A stretch of 64,000 nucleotides of DNA from Onchocerca lupi (GCA_028564675.1 JAOVVO010000087.1:62001-126000); one strand, 5' to 3'; shown: positions 14,901 to 26,976, counted from the first letter of the stretch. Notes: generated by a model not told the origin, from the sequence alone. A program made the numbers and translations.

Positions 14901-17812
14901 TTACGAATTATTTAAAATTCACTTTGAACATTCAATTTAATTCCATAAAATTATGAATAATCAATCAGTTATGGTTAAATTTAAGAAAAAAATTAGAAAT
15001 TAAACAATTTTTTTCAAATTTTACATTTATAGGAACTATGGCGAGCAACGATAACAAGCATGGAAAAATTGGTCGTATTACCACCGCTTGATAATAAAGC
15101 AGTGCGGATTTTTTAAAAATCTCTTACTAAAAATTTTAATTTTCTTTTTATAATCGATTCATTAATAAAATTTTCATTTTAAACTATTCAAATTTTAACT
15201 CAAAAGTTTTTTCAGAGTTAGAAATTCGCAACTTAAATTTAACTTCTAAATTCATCCATGTTCAATTAATTGATAATAAAAATTTTGAATGAAATGATAT
15301 TAATTTATTTTAGATTTTGAAACAAATACCAAATGCTGAAGTCTTCTGTGATATGACAAAGTTAATGTCAACTCATTTGAAAGAAGTAAAGAATATAAGT
15401 TCGGTGAAAGAAATGATGGTAAATATCTATTTATTGATGTATTCTTATGATTTTTAGGCAATTTTAATGTCATAAAATTTCAAAGCTTTTTCAAGTATAT
15501 TTAAATATGTTTGATAAGTAGTGATTTTTATAATAATTTTTCTTAAATTTTTGAACTTTTTCAAGTATGGTTAAATAAACCAATAATATTATAACAATTC
15601 CTTCATAATAATTTTTCTTTTTTTTTTTTGACAATTGTTGTAATAATTTTTTCATTTAATTTAGGATATTGCTCGAGAATATGAACGTTCATTAACTCCA
15701 AAACAATGTACGGTATTAGATGCTGCATTAGATGCCGTAAAAGAATGTTTTCATGCTGGTGGCCAAGGATTGAAGAAATCATTTTTCGAGAAATCTCCCG
15801 AATTGCAATCTTTGAAATATGCTTTATCATTGTATACTCAAACCACCGAACAATTAATCAAAACATTTATTACCAGTCAGAAGCAGCAAGGTCTATTTTT
15901 ATTTATTATCTATTTTAAAAGATGATTATAATTAAAACTAATCTTTAAAAAAATTCATAAACAAATGATTTAGTGATGAAACTTCACAACAAATTTAATC
16001 TATTAATTTACTTATAACATAGAAATGATGAAACAAGATTTCGTAAAAATGCCATGCAAATTAGCAAAACACATCTGAATTATAAAAACATGATTTTAAT
16101 TAAAATTATTCTTTGAAAAATTTACTAAATAATTCAGGTTTCATCCATCGGTAAATTATTATATGAATGAATTACAGTAGAAGCAAGTGAAAGACAATAA
16201 TTTAAACTTCACATCTTATATTTTCTTACCCTTTAAACATTTCGACTTGTAATTATGCAAATTTTGGTGAGGAAAGTTTTAATGATTAACGAAGGATTGG
16301 TTCTTCGTTTATGTCCCAAGATAAAATAAAGTTAGGTAATGCAGTTGATTGTTTACTTGTAGTGGAGATAAATTGAGTATGGGTGAAGTGGAGGATATTG
16401 ATTGTCGAGAGAGTTAAGTGGTTTTAAGTTGGTTAACTGAAAATAACCCCTGAACAGCCACCTGAATAACATCCATGAGTGACCACCTGAGTAACTATCT
16501 AAAAAACCAAGAGTAATCACTGGATGACCACCTAAATGACAACCTGAGTAACCACTTAGTAAACATTAATCCGGTGACCGCTAGAAGATCCCTGTATCGA
16601 CAATTCTTAGTAAGCGGTACTTAAAATATTTTATACAAAAAGTATGGTAAACAGAGAACAAAGGATAAGAGATAGACAATGCTTACAATTTTAAACAATG
16701 CACATAAGCTTTAGCAGATCGGAAGATGAGCGAACAAAGGCTTTTGTTTCAAAGGATTAGAAACGGATAAATGATTCATTTGACTGAGAAATATTACAAA
16801 TTCCTATTATGCAAAATTGATTGTCCCATCATATTTATATATTATAAAATATTTCAATTTTACCGACAAATTGTTTAAATATTTTACGATATCGATTTAC
16901 AGATCTTCCTTCTCAAGAACAACCAGTTGGAGAAGTAAACGTCCAAGTGGATCTTTTCACGCATCCGGGAACTGGTGAACAAAAAGTCACTGTTAAAAGT
17001 AAGTTTTCAAGTTTTTATTGATTGATTTTAGTTAAAATCTTTTAGTCTAAAAGAAAAAAGAAACTACCATTTATCATTTTCAGAACGTAAATCTTTTCTA
17101 GCTTTACGTGTAATACTCGTTAATAGTTTACATATTTAATCTTAAATATGCATAATTGTTCAATTCTTGTAACTAAGAATTTTTCTTAAAATTTTTAGCA
17201 ATAATTTCGAATAAGTTTTAAAAATTTCAAATCTCATGTATTCCATTTAATTAAATTAAATTTATGAAATTATAAATTAAAACTTACTTGTTGCAAATAA
17301 AAATATTCCATTTATTATTTGATTTCTGAAGATTTTTCTTATAAATTGAAATACAATTAATATCTTAGAGGTTTCCTGAAATATATATATTGCTTAGATG
17401 TTAATTTAATTGAATGGAAACACCAGATTTAATAAAGTTACTCAGATACAAAATGCGACCCACCAATAAAGAAGTGTACTCGATGGATTGCATCGTAAAA
17501 TGTTTGAAAAGAATTTGGAAAAAAATAAAAACGAAAAGCAAAAACTCAAACTTTTTCTTTTTTTTTTGCAGTATTGGCAGCAAATGATCTACGATGGCAG
17601 ACAGTAAGTACTTTCAAGCCATTTGTTGAGGTACACCTGGTTGGGCCACATTTGGCTGATAAGAAGCGCAAAATGGCAACGAAATCAAAAAGTGGCAATT
17701 GGGCACCAAAATTCAATGAAACATTTCATTTGTAAGTTGAAACGAATGAATAAATGAATTACAAAAGAATGCGAAATAATCCATTCAATCTTTCTTGGAA
17801 TTGTGATGATTC

Positions 17813-17843
<31 letters not shown>

Positions 17844-18898
17844 GGAAAAAAAAAACGGGAAAATTTCCATCTTCTTTCTTTTTGTGATGAATTTCCATTT
17901 CCTTCTCTTTTTTTTTTTTTTTTTAATTTACAAAAGAATTTAAAGAATTCTGAATTTTTTTTTTTTGTCTTATTTCTAAAATTAAACTCTGACAAATATG
18001 TAGCAAAGAACGGAAAGAACGGAGAGAAAAAAAAAATTGAAGGAACAAATTGCTTTTTAAAATGTATTTCTTTTCTTTCGTTATCAATTTTTTTTTTTTT
18101 TTTAATTCTAATCTTTTTGTTTTATATGTTATCCATTGGTATGATTGCGTCTGACCCATCAATATGGTTATGTCTGATTTATTTGATATGGTTTCGATAC
18201 ACATATCACTCATTTATCAGTTCTTCATATTTTATCAATTCGAGAAATGATATGAATTTTAACTGATAATATTTTGCAGTTTTCTTGGTAATGAAGGTGA
18301 ACCGGAACATTGTGAGCTTATGTTTCAAGTGAAGGATTACTGTTTCGCACGTGAGGACCGCATTGTTGGAGTTGGCGTGTTACAGTTGGCTAATATGGTG
18401 GAGCAAGGATCATGTTCTTGTTGGGTACAACTTGGACGACGATTTCATATCGATGAAACAGGTCTCATTTTACTCAGGTATGCAAATTTTCATTAATTGG
18501 ATAAGTTTATCAATTGATAGTTTTTAGGTTAGAATTGTTTTAGATTATGTCTTGAATAATTTTATCATTATTTATTTAGTTATTAGTTTCCTTACTTCAT
18601 ATTTCAATACGTCTTTTTCGTGCATTTTATCATTAAGTGATAAGTGATTTATTAATGTTTCAAAAATTCATCAAATTTTAAATAATTGTCATTATTTTGG
18701 GAATTTTTAACAGCATTTTTCCTTTTTTTTTTGGGAATTTCTAGGGAGTTTTTAATAATTATTGTAAATTATAGGATATTGAGTCAACGACAGACTGATG
18801 AAATAGCTCGAGAATTTGTTCGTTTGAAATCAGAATGTCGCTACGAAACGGAATCAACAATTGCGGCATCGATGAGCAGTCAACAATTAGTGAGTTAA
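187..18898 (+). CDS. unc-13: UNC-13 (Munc13-type synaptic vesicle priming protein), 3' part, 22 exons
   Basis: Presynaptic scaffold that opens syntaxin and primes synaptic vesicles. Seen exons: 187-261, 547-667, 937-1043, 1643-1784, 2462-2631, 3724-3851, 4134-4268, 4748-4975, 9496-9654, 10111-10339, 11243-11369, 11858-12044, 12993-13159, 13759-13984, 14430-14531, 15033-15101, 15314-15418, 15665-15890, 16903-16998, 17572-17731, 18280-18477, 18775-18898. With one base carried in from the exon left of the window they give 1093 aa and a TAA stop. Order: end of the C1 diacylglycerol zinc finger (GLKCAECGVKVHDKC), C2B with the calcium-binding loops DKTGKSDPYV and VWDEDND, the long helical MUN region (exons 6-18), then C2C (EVNVQVDLFTHPGTGEQKVT; VKDYCFAREDRIVG; GRRFHIDETGLILLRILSQR). 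The N-terminal half lies outside. The weakest splice site is the GCA|gtgcgg donor after 15101. The identification rests on many conserved family motifs in order and is very secure. Confidence 0.97.
2872..2912. repeat. Poly-T run of 41 in unc-13 intron 5
   Basis: An uninterrupted run of 41 T lies in the intron between the C2B exons (2632-3723). The rest of that intron is T-rich, low-complexity and shows no exon. Confidence 0.9.
5832..6009 (-). other. Possible antisense exon or decayed coding fragment inside unc-13 intron 8
   Basis: On the minus strand a good acceptor (ttttcttcacag) is followed by 58 open codons and a TAA stop (5832-5834). The frame contains peptides such as RRAVLSEPHRILLIPNKP and has balanced codon use, unlike the surrounding AT-rich intron. 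I recognise no family. An upstream exon with the matching phase (two bases carried) could not be found; an ATG at about 6111 opens a short frame but no donor there gives that phase. It could be a nested gene, a pseudogene or chance. Confidence 0.2.
7905..8310. repeat. Diverged repeat block (GATAGATTAGCATCATA-type) in unc-13 intron 8
   Basis: The words 'gatagattagcatcata' (7937), 'gatagattagatcat', 'agattagcatcatactt' (8141) and 'aaattaacatcataattgg' recur, together with 'gatactgtat' and 'gatacagtactctgg'. They are mixed with 'ggaacgata' and 'ggaacgaaaacga'. The units are strongly diverged, so the exact period is unclear. Confidence 0.55.
8505..8790. repeat. Minisatellite of about 62-67 bp units in unc-13 intron 8
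   Basis: The core 'aagattytggatggaaaaa' with 'gatcaagattcaa' recurs with starts near 8561, 8623, 8690 and 8751. The spacing is therefore 62, 67 and 61 bp. The inner part 'acttttcacagga' is shared by copies 1 and 3. Confidence 0.7.
16445..16575. repeat. Short diverged repeat (accacctgagtaac) in unc-13 intron 18
   Basis: The words 'gccacctgaataac', 'gaccacctgagtaact', 'gaccacctaaatgaca' and 'aacctgagtaaccac' occur in a row with spacing of roughly 20-40 bases. The intron (15891-16902) holds nothing else I can name. Confidence 0.5.
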
Positions 18899-18950
18899 TG
18901 AAAATTTTACTTCTGAAATTATGCAAAATTATGCATTTTTATTTTCTAGA

Positions 18951-18956
18951 AATAAA
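18951..18956 (+). terminator. Poly(A) signal AATAAA of unc-13
   Basis: AATAAA lies 53 bases after the unc-13 stop codon at 18896-18898. It is the first canonical signal downstream and implies a short 3' UTR. Confidence 0.65.
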
Positions 18957-19643
18957 ACCAATATTTATAAAGTTGCATGAATTTTTGTAAAAAATTGTTG
19001 AAAAATATTTGCAGATAAAAAATCACTTGAATGTGTTTGTGTAATTGAATTTGCTCTGATATTTTTTATTTTGTTGTTGATTTAAAGAAATGTTGAATCT
19101 TGATCTCTTTCGAATTTCGTTCATTTTTTTATTTTGGTTTTAATTTTTTAAAACTTACTGTTTATGCTAACATTTTGCCAACAATAGGGATGTTTGATTC
19201 CGTCAGTTTTAATTAGGCGGAATGATTAATTATTTATCAGTAATTAAGTTAAATCTAATTTTAAGTTCATTTTTGAAGGTATGTAAAAACTTAGGTGACT
19301 TTTTTTTTTTAATTTTATAAATCTTATTCTTTAAATTTAAGTTTAAATAATAATAAGAAAATATGGCGAATATGAATTATAGCGAAATTCAAGTTAATAA
19401 GTAAACAAATATTGTAAACTGATAGATGTAAATAAATAAATAAATGATTATTTACATAAGTAAACAACTTGGATGATAATATCGGAGTAAATTCTACGAT
19501 TTATCATGCTATTGTATTATTTGCTATATTTCCTTACTACTTCTTACTTCATTTTTATTGGCTATAGTCACTTATTAAATAAATTATTCAAATCTATTCA
19601 ATTTTTACTTATTGACTAAATTTATATCGTATTATTATTATTA

Positions 19644-19677
19644 TCACGTGACACGTGACATGTGACACGTTACACGT
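19644..19677. promoter_or_regulatory. Cluster of E-box-like CACGTG/ACACGT words
   Basis: The stretch reads TCACGTG, ACACGTG, ACATGTG, ACACGTT, ACACGTC: five words in about 34 bases, two of them exact CACGTG E-boxes on a 7-bp step. CACGTG is the classic bHLH-type site. A regulatory role is inference; a micro-repeat is the alternative. Confidence 0.4.
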
Positions 19678-19983
19678 CTTATATTTGTGTGAGACAAAAA
19701 AAGTATAGCTCAATTGTCGTATGTTCGGGTAATTTTAGTCTAATTAAAATATAACATGTAATGTAATAATTTTATATTAAAATCGTAACTTGTAAAATAA
19801 TTTTTTTTTTGAAAATTTTTAGATGAAAAAAGAAAAAAAATGGAACTCGATAAGTAATATTATGTAAAATTTTCTCATATTTATTTGCTTTACGAATAAG
19901 GATATTGCTAATCAAATAAGATAAAATATTTGGAAAAACTAATTTTCCTTTTTTTTTTTGCAATCATTTCTTAATTTTCAGAG

Positions 19984-20015
<32 letters not shown>

Positions 20016-20950
20016 GTAAAACAAATGATTATGCTGAGAAATTTACATGCTATTACTTATTAATTCTATTCTTAATAAATATATTACTTAATTTGTTCAA
20101 ATTAGAGAATGTTTTTATCAATTATTATGAGAATAAAAATTAATTTTGTTGCATAGAGTTACGATTTTTTCTCTGTTTTTCTTATCTTGATAATCTTTTT
20201 ATTCATTTTTGTATAAAGCATTGTATTTCCACTTAGTGCTAATTGCTCTAGATTATCAAATTTGAATGAATTACAATTTATTATTACTATTATTTATTTA
20301 TTATTAGTAATCGTAGTATTTTTGAGATTATTATTACGATTATTATTATTTTTGGCACTTATTTTTGTTAGTTTTTGTAAAAATATATTTGAAAATCACT
20401 TATATTGCCTGTAATATTGTGCTATATATTTTTGCTATTGAATATTTAATAATTTATATTTTGAAAATGAATAATTAACGAATTAATAATATATTCTAAT
20501 CGAAGGATGGGAAGGAAGGAAGGGTATACGGTATTAGAAATAGCCAAATAGAAATTTAAAATGTTGATAATGAATGGATCGATTATTTAAAAAAATTAAA
20601 ATGAAGAAAAAACTAAGGGAAAAAAAGATTGAAGTAATCATTCATTCGAAATTCAATTCTTCCAATATCTCTTGCTTTTTTTTTCCACCACTTTGTTTAA
20701 TAATAATATAACAGTTATTTTAGTGAAAAAGATTTGAAAAGTTTCGAATTCGAAAATGAGCCTTTCTAATTCAAAATTAATTAAATTCTAATATTTGTTA
20801 ATTTATATGTATACGTATATGTATGTACGTTTATATATTGTGCCTTTTTTCAAGAAGATAAATGTGCTGTTTTATCTAAAATTGAAAAATCAAAAAAATA
20901 AAAGAATGAAATGCTTTATTGTATCAATATATATCAGTGCAGCAAAGATA

Positions 20951-21125
20951 AGTTATCAGATGGAATGGAAGTACTAAAAGTTTTATAGCCTAGATAAGAT
21001 AAAACTATCAAAGGTTTTTATAGCCTAGATGTGGTGGAGTTATCAAAAGTTTTTGTAGCCTAGATGAAATGGAGTTATCAAAAGCTTTTGTAGCCTAGAT
21101 TAAACGAAGATGCTAAGAAGTTTCA
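20951..21125. repeat. 35-bp tandem repeat (tagcctagat), 4-5 copies
   Basis: 'tagcctagat' starts at 20986, 21021, 21056 and 21091, an exact 35-bp period. Each copy also carries 'gagttatcaaaagtttttg'. A diverged fifth copy precedes them. Confidence 0.85.
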
Positions 21126-22409
21126 ATGCTAAATGAAGTTCTTGTTTAAAAAAAAAATTCTAAAAACTGTTAATAAATAAAAAGGACTAGCTGGGAATAT
21201 ATATTATTAAGGTGAGATAAAATGATGCTAATTTATTGGTTTTCCAATTATCACGCGAGTTTTTACGTAAGTTTTTATGTTTTAATTATTACATTTTAGT
21301 TGTTACGAGATTTTTTTGCGAGTTTTTTTAATCTAGAAAACATAGAAAACGATTGCATACAGATAAGTCTCGGAATGAGATCGTGTTATCAGTTATGTGT
21401 TTAAATTATCCGTTCAGATCAATCGATTAATTAACACTAAGCGGGAGATCTTTTTATTCAAAGAACAAATTTATTAACTTTTAGCACAAATCAAAGTTCA
21501 AAAATTTTCTAAGTATCATAATTTATTGTCATGTATATACTGTATACAAACTTTAAATGGCTACAGTGTAACAATTTAGAAATTTCAAATTGCATTTAAA
21601 CAAATGATAGAAATTTTATTAATTAAAATGCCACCAATTTCATAATTTATCAAAAAATATTTACAGTTTTCTTTTCTTTTTTTCTCCATCCTGGAAGTAA
21701 TGAAATTTTTCACAAAATCTTCGAATACAATTCAAATGCATGGAAAAAGTGGAAGAAAAATGGGCAAATAAAGATTACATCATTTACGTGGAATTCACAT
21801 CGTTATCAACAATTGAACAGTAAAATCAATAAATCACAAATATACACGATATTTCGCGTACCGTAACCATAATTTCGGAACAGATAATCAAAATAAACAA
21901 CCGGAAGTTCGCGAAATCCCGGGATCAATAGGTATGAAAATTAAGAGATATAATTTATAGGAAGCATTCCGGATTGCAACTGGAATGGACAATGATTATA
22001 ATATTGTTTAAGTTAGAAAAGATTAATAAGCTTTCTGGAAAATGATAAAAATGCATGATCATCATTCCGGAAAACAATAGAATTTGCATAATCATCATTT
22101 TCTAGTGATATCTTATTATCATAAATCAACATAACTTTTTAGAATGTTCGAAATTCATTAAATCCTATTATTTGACCCTTAGTTTGACCCAACCCTTACT
22201 TAGATCTTGAACAATTTTCATAACAATAATGCACGAAATAAAATTCTATTTTTTTTCTTTTTTTTTTTAAAGAACAATCGCAATAGTCACTTATCAAATT
22301 TTTTTGGAAATATGTTCAGCACTTTCATTTTTCTTTTCATGAATTAATTAACAACAAACCAATTAATTGGCCAATCAATCATCAATTAATCAATTAATTA
22401 ATTGATCAA

Positions 22410-24297
22410 TCAATTATACTTGTTACGATGAGCCAAAAATGCACTTATTCCATATAGAAATCCATTGAAAAATGAGAGAAGCTAAAAAAAAAAAATTAAT
22501 TCAATTAATTTTTATACTAATACTTTATTGATTTTTTCAACTGATTTTTAAATTTTATTATTAAATAAACCTTTGCATACAAGAAATTTGCACTAAATTA
22601 GTATTCATTTTGCGGTAAATTTGAATAACTTATAATAAATTAGCTATCTTTGATCTGTAAAATTAGCAAAAAAAAATAAATTGAAAAATTTCGAATTTAA
22701 AAAAGTAAATAAATGTAAAATTTATTACCGATGCTAAAACCCATTCATAAATTGTTCGACAATGATTATGAATGATACCATCAGAATCAATATCATTACA
22801 ATTATTCGACCAAGCACCGGTCGAATAATATCCTTCGATAAAACCAAGAATAATATACGAAAAGCATGCGGTCATTGAAAACATAAAATCCTATAATTAA
22901 TTAATTTCATTTAAAATAAAATTTGGGAAAAAATGAAATATTAAAAAATAGTTTAAAGTTTTAGATTTTTGAAGTAAAAAAAATTTGAAAGAAGAAAAAA
23001 CACACATATTCAATGAGTAATCGTGTAATATTTAAGTATTATTTCAAGTTTAAAAATTACAATTAATAGTTGTAAAAGTTATAATCAATATTTAAATCGC
23101 AGCCAATAGATAATGTACAATTGAAAGGAAGAAAAAAAAATGTTATAATTTACTATGACAATTAAGATGATATATAAAAATAAGCCTAGGATTGAGAAAT
23201 TATTGAGATTATAATTTACTATGACAATTAGGATAATAAATAAAAATAAGCCTAGGATTGAGAAATTATTGAGTCTAGAAACTTTAACAATTAAGAAAGT
23301 ACAAAAATGCGCCTAACATTGAGGTATTTAATAACTTTAAGAAAGAGCAGTATTATTATAATTTACTATAAAAATCAGGAATAGTGTAAAAATGAGCCTA
23401 AGACTGAAAAGTATTTTTGATTTTAGGACAAAATGATTGTTATTTATTAATTATGAATAATATAGAAATGGATCTAAAGTTGGGATATTGTTCATTTTGG
23501 AAATAAAGATATTACAATTTTTCTATTATAATTAGAAACAATATAAAAATGAGTTTAAGGTTACAGTATTATTGATCTTAGGATAAAAAAATTGCCTAAA
23601 CTTTTGCATAATTCTATAAACCAGAAATATTTTTTTAATAAAAATTATAATTTAAAATGAAAACTTACAGAAATTTTCCATGGCCAAAAGTCAAGATGAG
23701 TTTCATGTAATTGGAAGAGAAAAACGATAAGAAATATGAATGAGAAACAAACAGCAATACCAGCAAAGATAAGTAGGAATGTTTGGCCAAAAAGAATTCC
23801 TTTAAATGGCCCTGGACCATATACTGATACAATTGATGATATTATCAGCAAGCCTAGGATCTAAAAATCAATATCCATCATATGGACAATTTTCATTTAT
23901 GTTAATTTATTTATTTCCGGAAAAAAAAAATTGCATAATCGGTTGAATATCTGATTTTGAAGAATTGAACTAAAGCAGTCTTTTTTTTGAGAGAGAGAGA
24001 GAGAGAGAGAGTTTATTTTGATATTTTAAATTTGTACCATAATCAAATAATTTCATCATTTTCAAAATACCATCCACAATCAAAGTAATTTCAATTAATT
24101 TATCAATGAAAACTTGCTATTTCAAAGATTCGTAAGATACCAGCTGGTTGACAGCAATAAGCTTTATTCATGGTACCACGTTCAAAATAATACTCTCGAT
24201 CCTGTAATTGTTCGCTATCTGTTTTGGTTGCTATTGTTGCTACCGTGGTACCAGTTGGTTGTGCCCGTGTATACATTTCTTGCCTTGTTGGTGCCAT
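22410..24297 (-). CDS. MARVEL-type four-transmembrane protein, 201 aa, 4 exons
   Basis: Exons (minus strand): 24297-24118, 23860-23669, 22890-22729, 22481-22410, all joined in phase 0. The product has a hydrophilic N-terminus of about 50 residues (MAPTRQEMYTRAQP), helix 1 at about 56-74, a short PGPFKG loop, and helix 2 at about 83-109 (FLLIFAGIAVCFSFIFLIVF). Helix 3 is at about 126-142 (FSMTACFSYIILGFI). An outer loop with a Cys pair (C155, C168) follows, then helix 4 at about 172-194 (SLLSFFNGFLYGISAFLA), ending in HRNKYN. This topology and loop pattern match the MARVEL family of vesicle-trafficking and membrane-apposition proteins; the exact orthologue is unknown to me. The start is the first ATG, two bases after an acceptor (tttttag), so a 5' UTR intron or spliced leader is likely. 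Intron 1 appears to use a GC donor (ATA|gcaagt). Confidence 0.85.
23140..23560. repeat. 66-bp minisatellite inside MARVEL intron 2
   Basis: 'ttataatttactatgacaatta' starts at 23143 and 23209, a 66-bp period, and both copies share 'aataagcctaggattgagaa'. Further copies decay to the right ('gcgcctaacattgag', 'gagcctaagactga', 'gagtttaaggtta'). Confidence 0.8.
23989..24011. repeat. (GA)n microsatellite in MARVEL intron 1
   Basis: An uninterrupted GA repeat of about 11 units follows eight T. Confidence 0.9.
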
Positions 24298-25149
24298 GCC
24301 TAAAAATAATAATCAATCAATCAATTAATCAAATTATAAATTAAATTTTAAAATGAAAAAAGTAAAATTTTAATCGAAAATTTATCTAAAACTTTCATTC
24401 GTCTATACTTTTTAAACTTTTTGAAAATTTTTTATCCATCCGTAAAATTGAAATAAAAGGAAGATGTAAATATTTTAGGACAAGAAAAATATAAATATTT
24501 ATGGCATGAAAAGTAAACAAACAAGCAAAACATAATGGCTAAAGCTATTTATATTTATATTTATAAAAATTGCAACAACAAAGCAAAAAATCGTAAAAAG
24601 CCAAAACATTGCTTATAAAAAAGTAAACATAACAATAATAATTAAAAATTTTTGTAAGGAATTTCCAAAGTTTTGATTTTAAATTTCTTAGAATATTGTG
24701 AATTTTTTTTTTTTTTTTTCAATAAAAATATTACAGATATGATGTTTTCTGCACTGATAAAATGTTCATTTCATTTTGAAAAATAAATCTATTCAATTGC
24801 AATTAAGTAATTAAAAACTTTTTATTCGTCTATAAAATTGAAAAAAAAAAAAACGAATTTTTTGATTTCTTTTAAAACATGTGTTTTAATATTGAGGGAA
24901 ATTAAAAAATAAAAAATAAGAAAATAAAACGAAATTGAAGTTTTACAGCAATTTCGAATTTTACTTCATAACAAATTGCTATAAATTTTTTTCATTTCAA
25001 TAAAAAAAACAGCTTAAAATTTGATTAAAATAGTTTAGCTAATATTGGAAAAAAAGGTGAAGGGATATTTTTTATTGAAAATAAACATTCCTTACTTTAT
25101 CAAAAGATCGAAATTTTGGTAAAAATTTCAACAATTCACCAAAATAAAT

Positions 25150-25350
25150 ATCCCAATTTAGTCATTTGGACATTTAAAAAATTGAATGATTCAATTTAAA
25201 AACATTTAAAGAATGAATAATCAATTTGGAAACTTGAAAAAAAAAAAACGATGAAAAATGTAATTCAAACATTTGAAAAATGAATAATCCAATCCAGACA
25301 TTCGAAAAATGAGTAATGTACTTTAAGCATTTAATGGAAATTCAATCAAT
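25150..25350. repeat. Diverged tandem repeat (acatttgaaaaatgaataat)
   Basis: 'gacatttaaaaaattgaatgatt', 'acatttaaagaatgaataat', 'acatttgaaaaatgaataat' and 'acattcgaaaaatgagtaat' follow one another at roughly 35-bp or longer steps. Confidence 0.6.
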
Positions 25351-26169
25351 ATTGGTATGGAGGAAAAAAACGAGATATTTGAATAATTGGATTGAAGAAC
25401 TTATTAATAATTAGGCATTCGTGAAATTCCTACGTCTAAAAGTTCAATTTTTCAAATTAATAATTAGGCAAAAAAATTTCTTTGAATTAATAATTAGAAT
25501 ATTTACCTATCTGAAAATATCAGTGATAAGAAAAATTATCAAGGAATTCCGATTGAATTTCTGATAATTAAATGATTTCATTCCGCGAAAGATCACATTA
25601 AGAAATTAATTAATTTAACCCGAAAAACCTATCCATTTCTGCATCATTAATTTCGCATAATCTATCGTTCGGTTCTACCAAAATTATATGCCAAATTAAA
25701 TTTTTAAATATAAAAAACTCACAAATGAAACTTTCGAATTATCAGTATTTAATTCGTCCGTTAATCATTTCATCTATTCCGATTAAATTACTACTGATGA
25801 AAATCAAAAAAAAAAAAAAAAAAAAAGAAAAATTATTAAATTTTGTCGCATAAAATCGGAATTTCGAAAAATTCCATTCTCGATATAATATATTCCAAAA
25901 TTTTTAAAGATTTTAGAAAAAAAAGAAGAATTATTTATCACGTAAAATTCAATGATGCATGTTTTTGATTTGCAATAATGAAGCTTGAAATTTCATTCGA
26001 TGTTAGTGGAAATGATTAATTTAAAATCTTGAGAGTTGTAAAAAATGAAATTTACGAATAAAACTATTTCGAAAATTGTCAATAATATTAGAAGGCAAAA
26101 TGCAAAACAAAAGGACAAATCATGACTAAGTTTCGCAGAATTGATAAATATTGAATCTTCAGAAAAATT

Positions 26170-26740
26170 GAACACTAAAAAAAGTAAATATAACGAACGG
26201 ATGGATGATTCTTTAATCTTTAGAATCGATGAGTAATTGAAGAAATTAAATTTACAGCCAAATTATTCTTTAAATTTTAGAAAACAGTTGACAAATATTA
26301 AAAAAAAAAAAGGTTAAATAACAGATAGATTATTCTTTAACCCTTAGAACTGAGAAATATTGTAAGAGGTCAAATATATACGAATAGATAGAAATGATAA
26401 AACACTGAAAAGAATAAACAACTGTTCTAGACTAATCTTTGATCTTTAGAATGTATAAACAATGAAAAAATAAACATACGAACAAACTATTCTTCAATTT
26501 TCTTTCAAGAATTGACAAATATTGAAGAGATTAAATATGCGAGCAAAATTATTCATCAACTTTAGCAAAAAGTTAACAAAATACTGAAGAGATTAAATAT
26601 GCGCACAAATTATTCGTCAATTTTTTCGAAAATTTTTAAAACATTTAAGAGATTAAATAAGATTATTTTTTTAATCTTTAGAATTGATAAATATTGATTT
26701 TTAACATTTCTAATCTTTCGATTTGATAAATATTGATAGA
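26170..26740. repeat. Minisatellite of about 60-62 bp (gaagagattaaatatgcg)
   Basis: 'gaagagattaaatatgcg' starts at 26524 and 26586, with a decayed copy at about 26646 (steps 62 and 60). To the left and right the parts 'ttctttaatctttagaat' and 'ttgacaaatattgaa' recur. At least seven diverged units are visible. Confidence 0.75.
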
Positions 26741-26887
26741 TAGGACATGAAGACTTTTCTTTGAAATTTCTACCAATAAATTTTATTGAAAAAAAAAAAA
26801 AAAGAAGTTGAAAGATGAAATAATTTCGGAACCTACCAACAACGAAAGGCGAAAAACACTGAAATGAAAAATTCAATAGTATATTTG

Positions 26888-26976
26888 ATGGGTGTGTGTG
26901 CGCGTGCGTGTGAGTGTATGCGTGATGTGTGCGTGGGTGTGTGCGTGGGTGTATGAGTGGGTGTGTAGGTGTATAT
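26888..26976. repeat. GT/GC-rich simple repeat
   Basis: Alternating purine-pyrimidine sequence built from gtgtgtgcgcgtgcgtgtga-like words, with local copies of 'gtgcgtgggtgt'. The minus-strand open frames here are Thr-His-Pro low complexity and are not genes. Confidence 0.85.

Larger units (their letters stand above)
18899..22409. other. Spacer between convergent unc-13 and MARVEL genes
   Basis: No coding exon is supported. It contains the unc-13 poly(A) signal, a CACGTG array (19644-19677), a 28-T run (19988-20015), and a 35-bp tandem repeat (20951-21125). Near 22340-22415 it holds short AATTAATT-type palindromes just beyond the MARVEL stop codon. Confidence 0.7.

Noticed and set aside
17754..18266. 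170-codon plus-strand open frame, the longest in the window
   Set aside because: It is made of poly-T runs (Phe) inside an unc-13 intron between two C2C exons; no family pattern and no coding composition.
22640..22654. Four-codon terminal exon IKDS for the MARVEL gene
   Set aside because: Its use would remove the fourth membrane helix; the exon at 22481-22410 restores the full topology. Kept only as a possible isoform.
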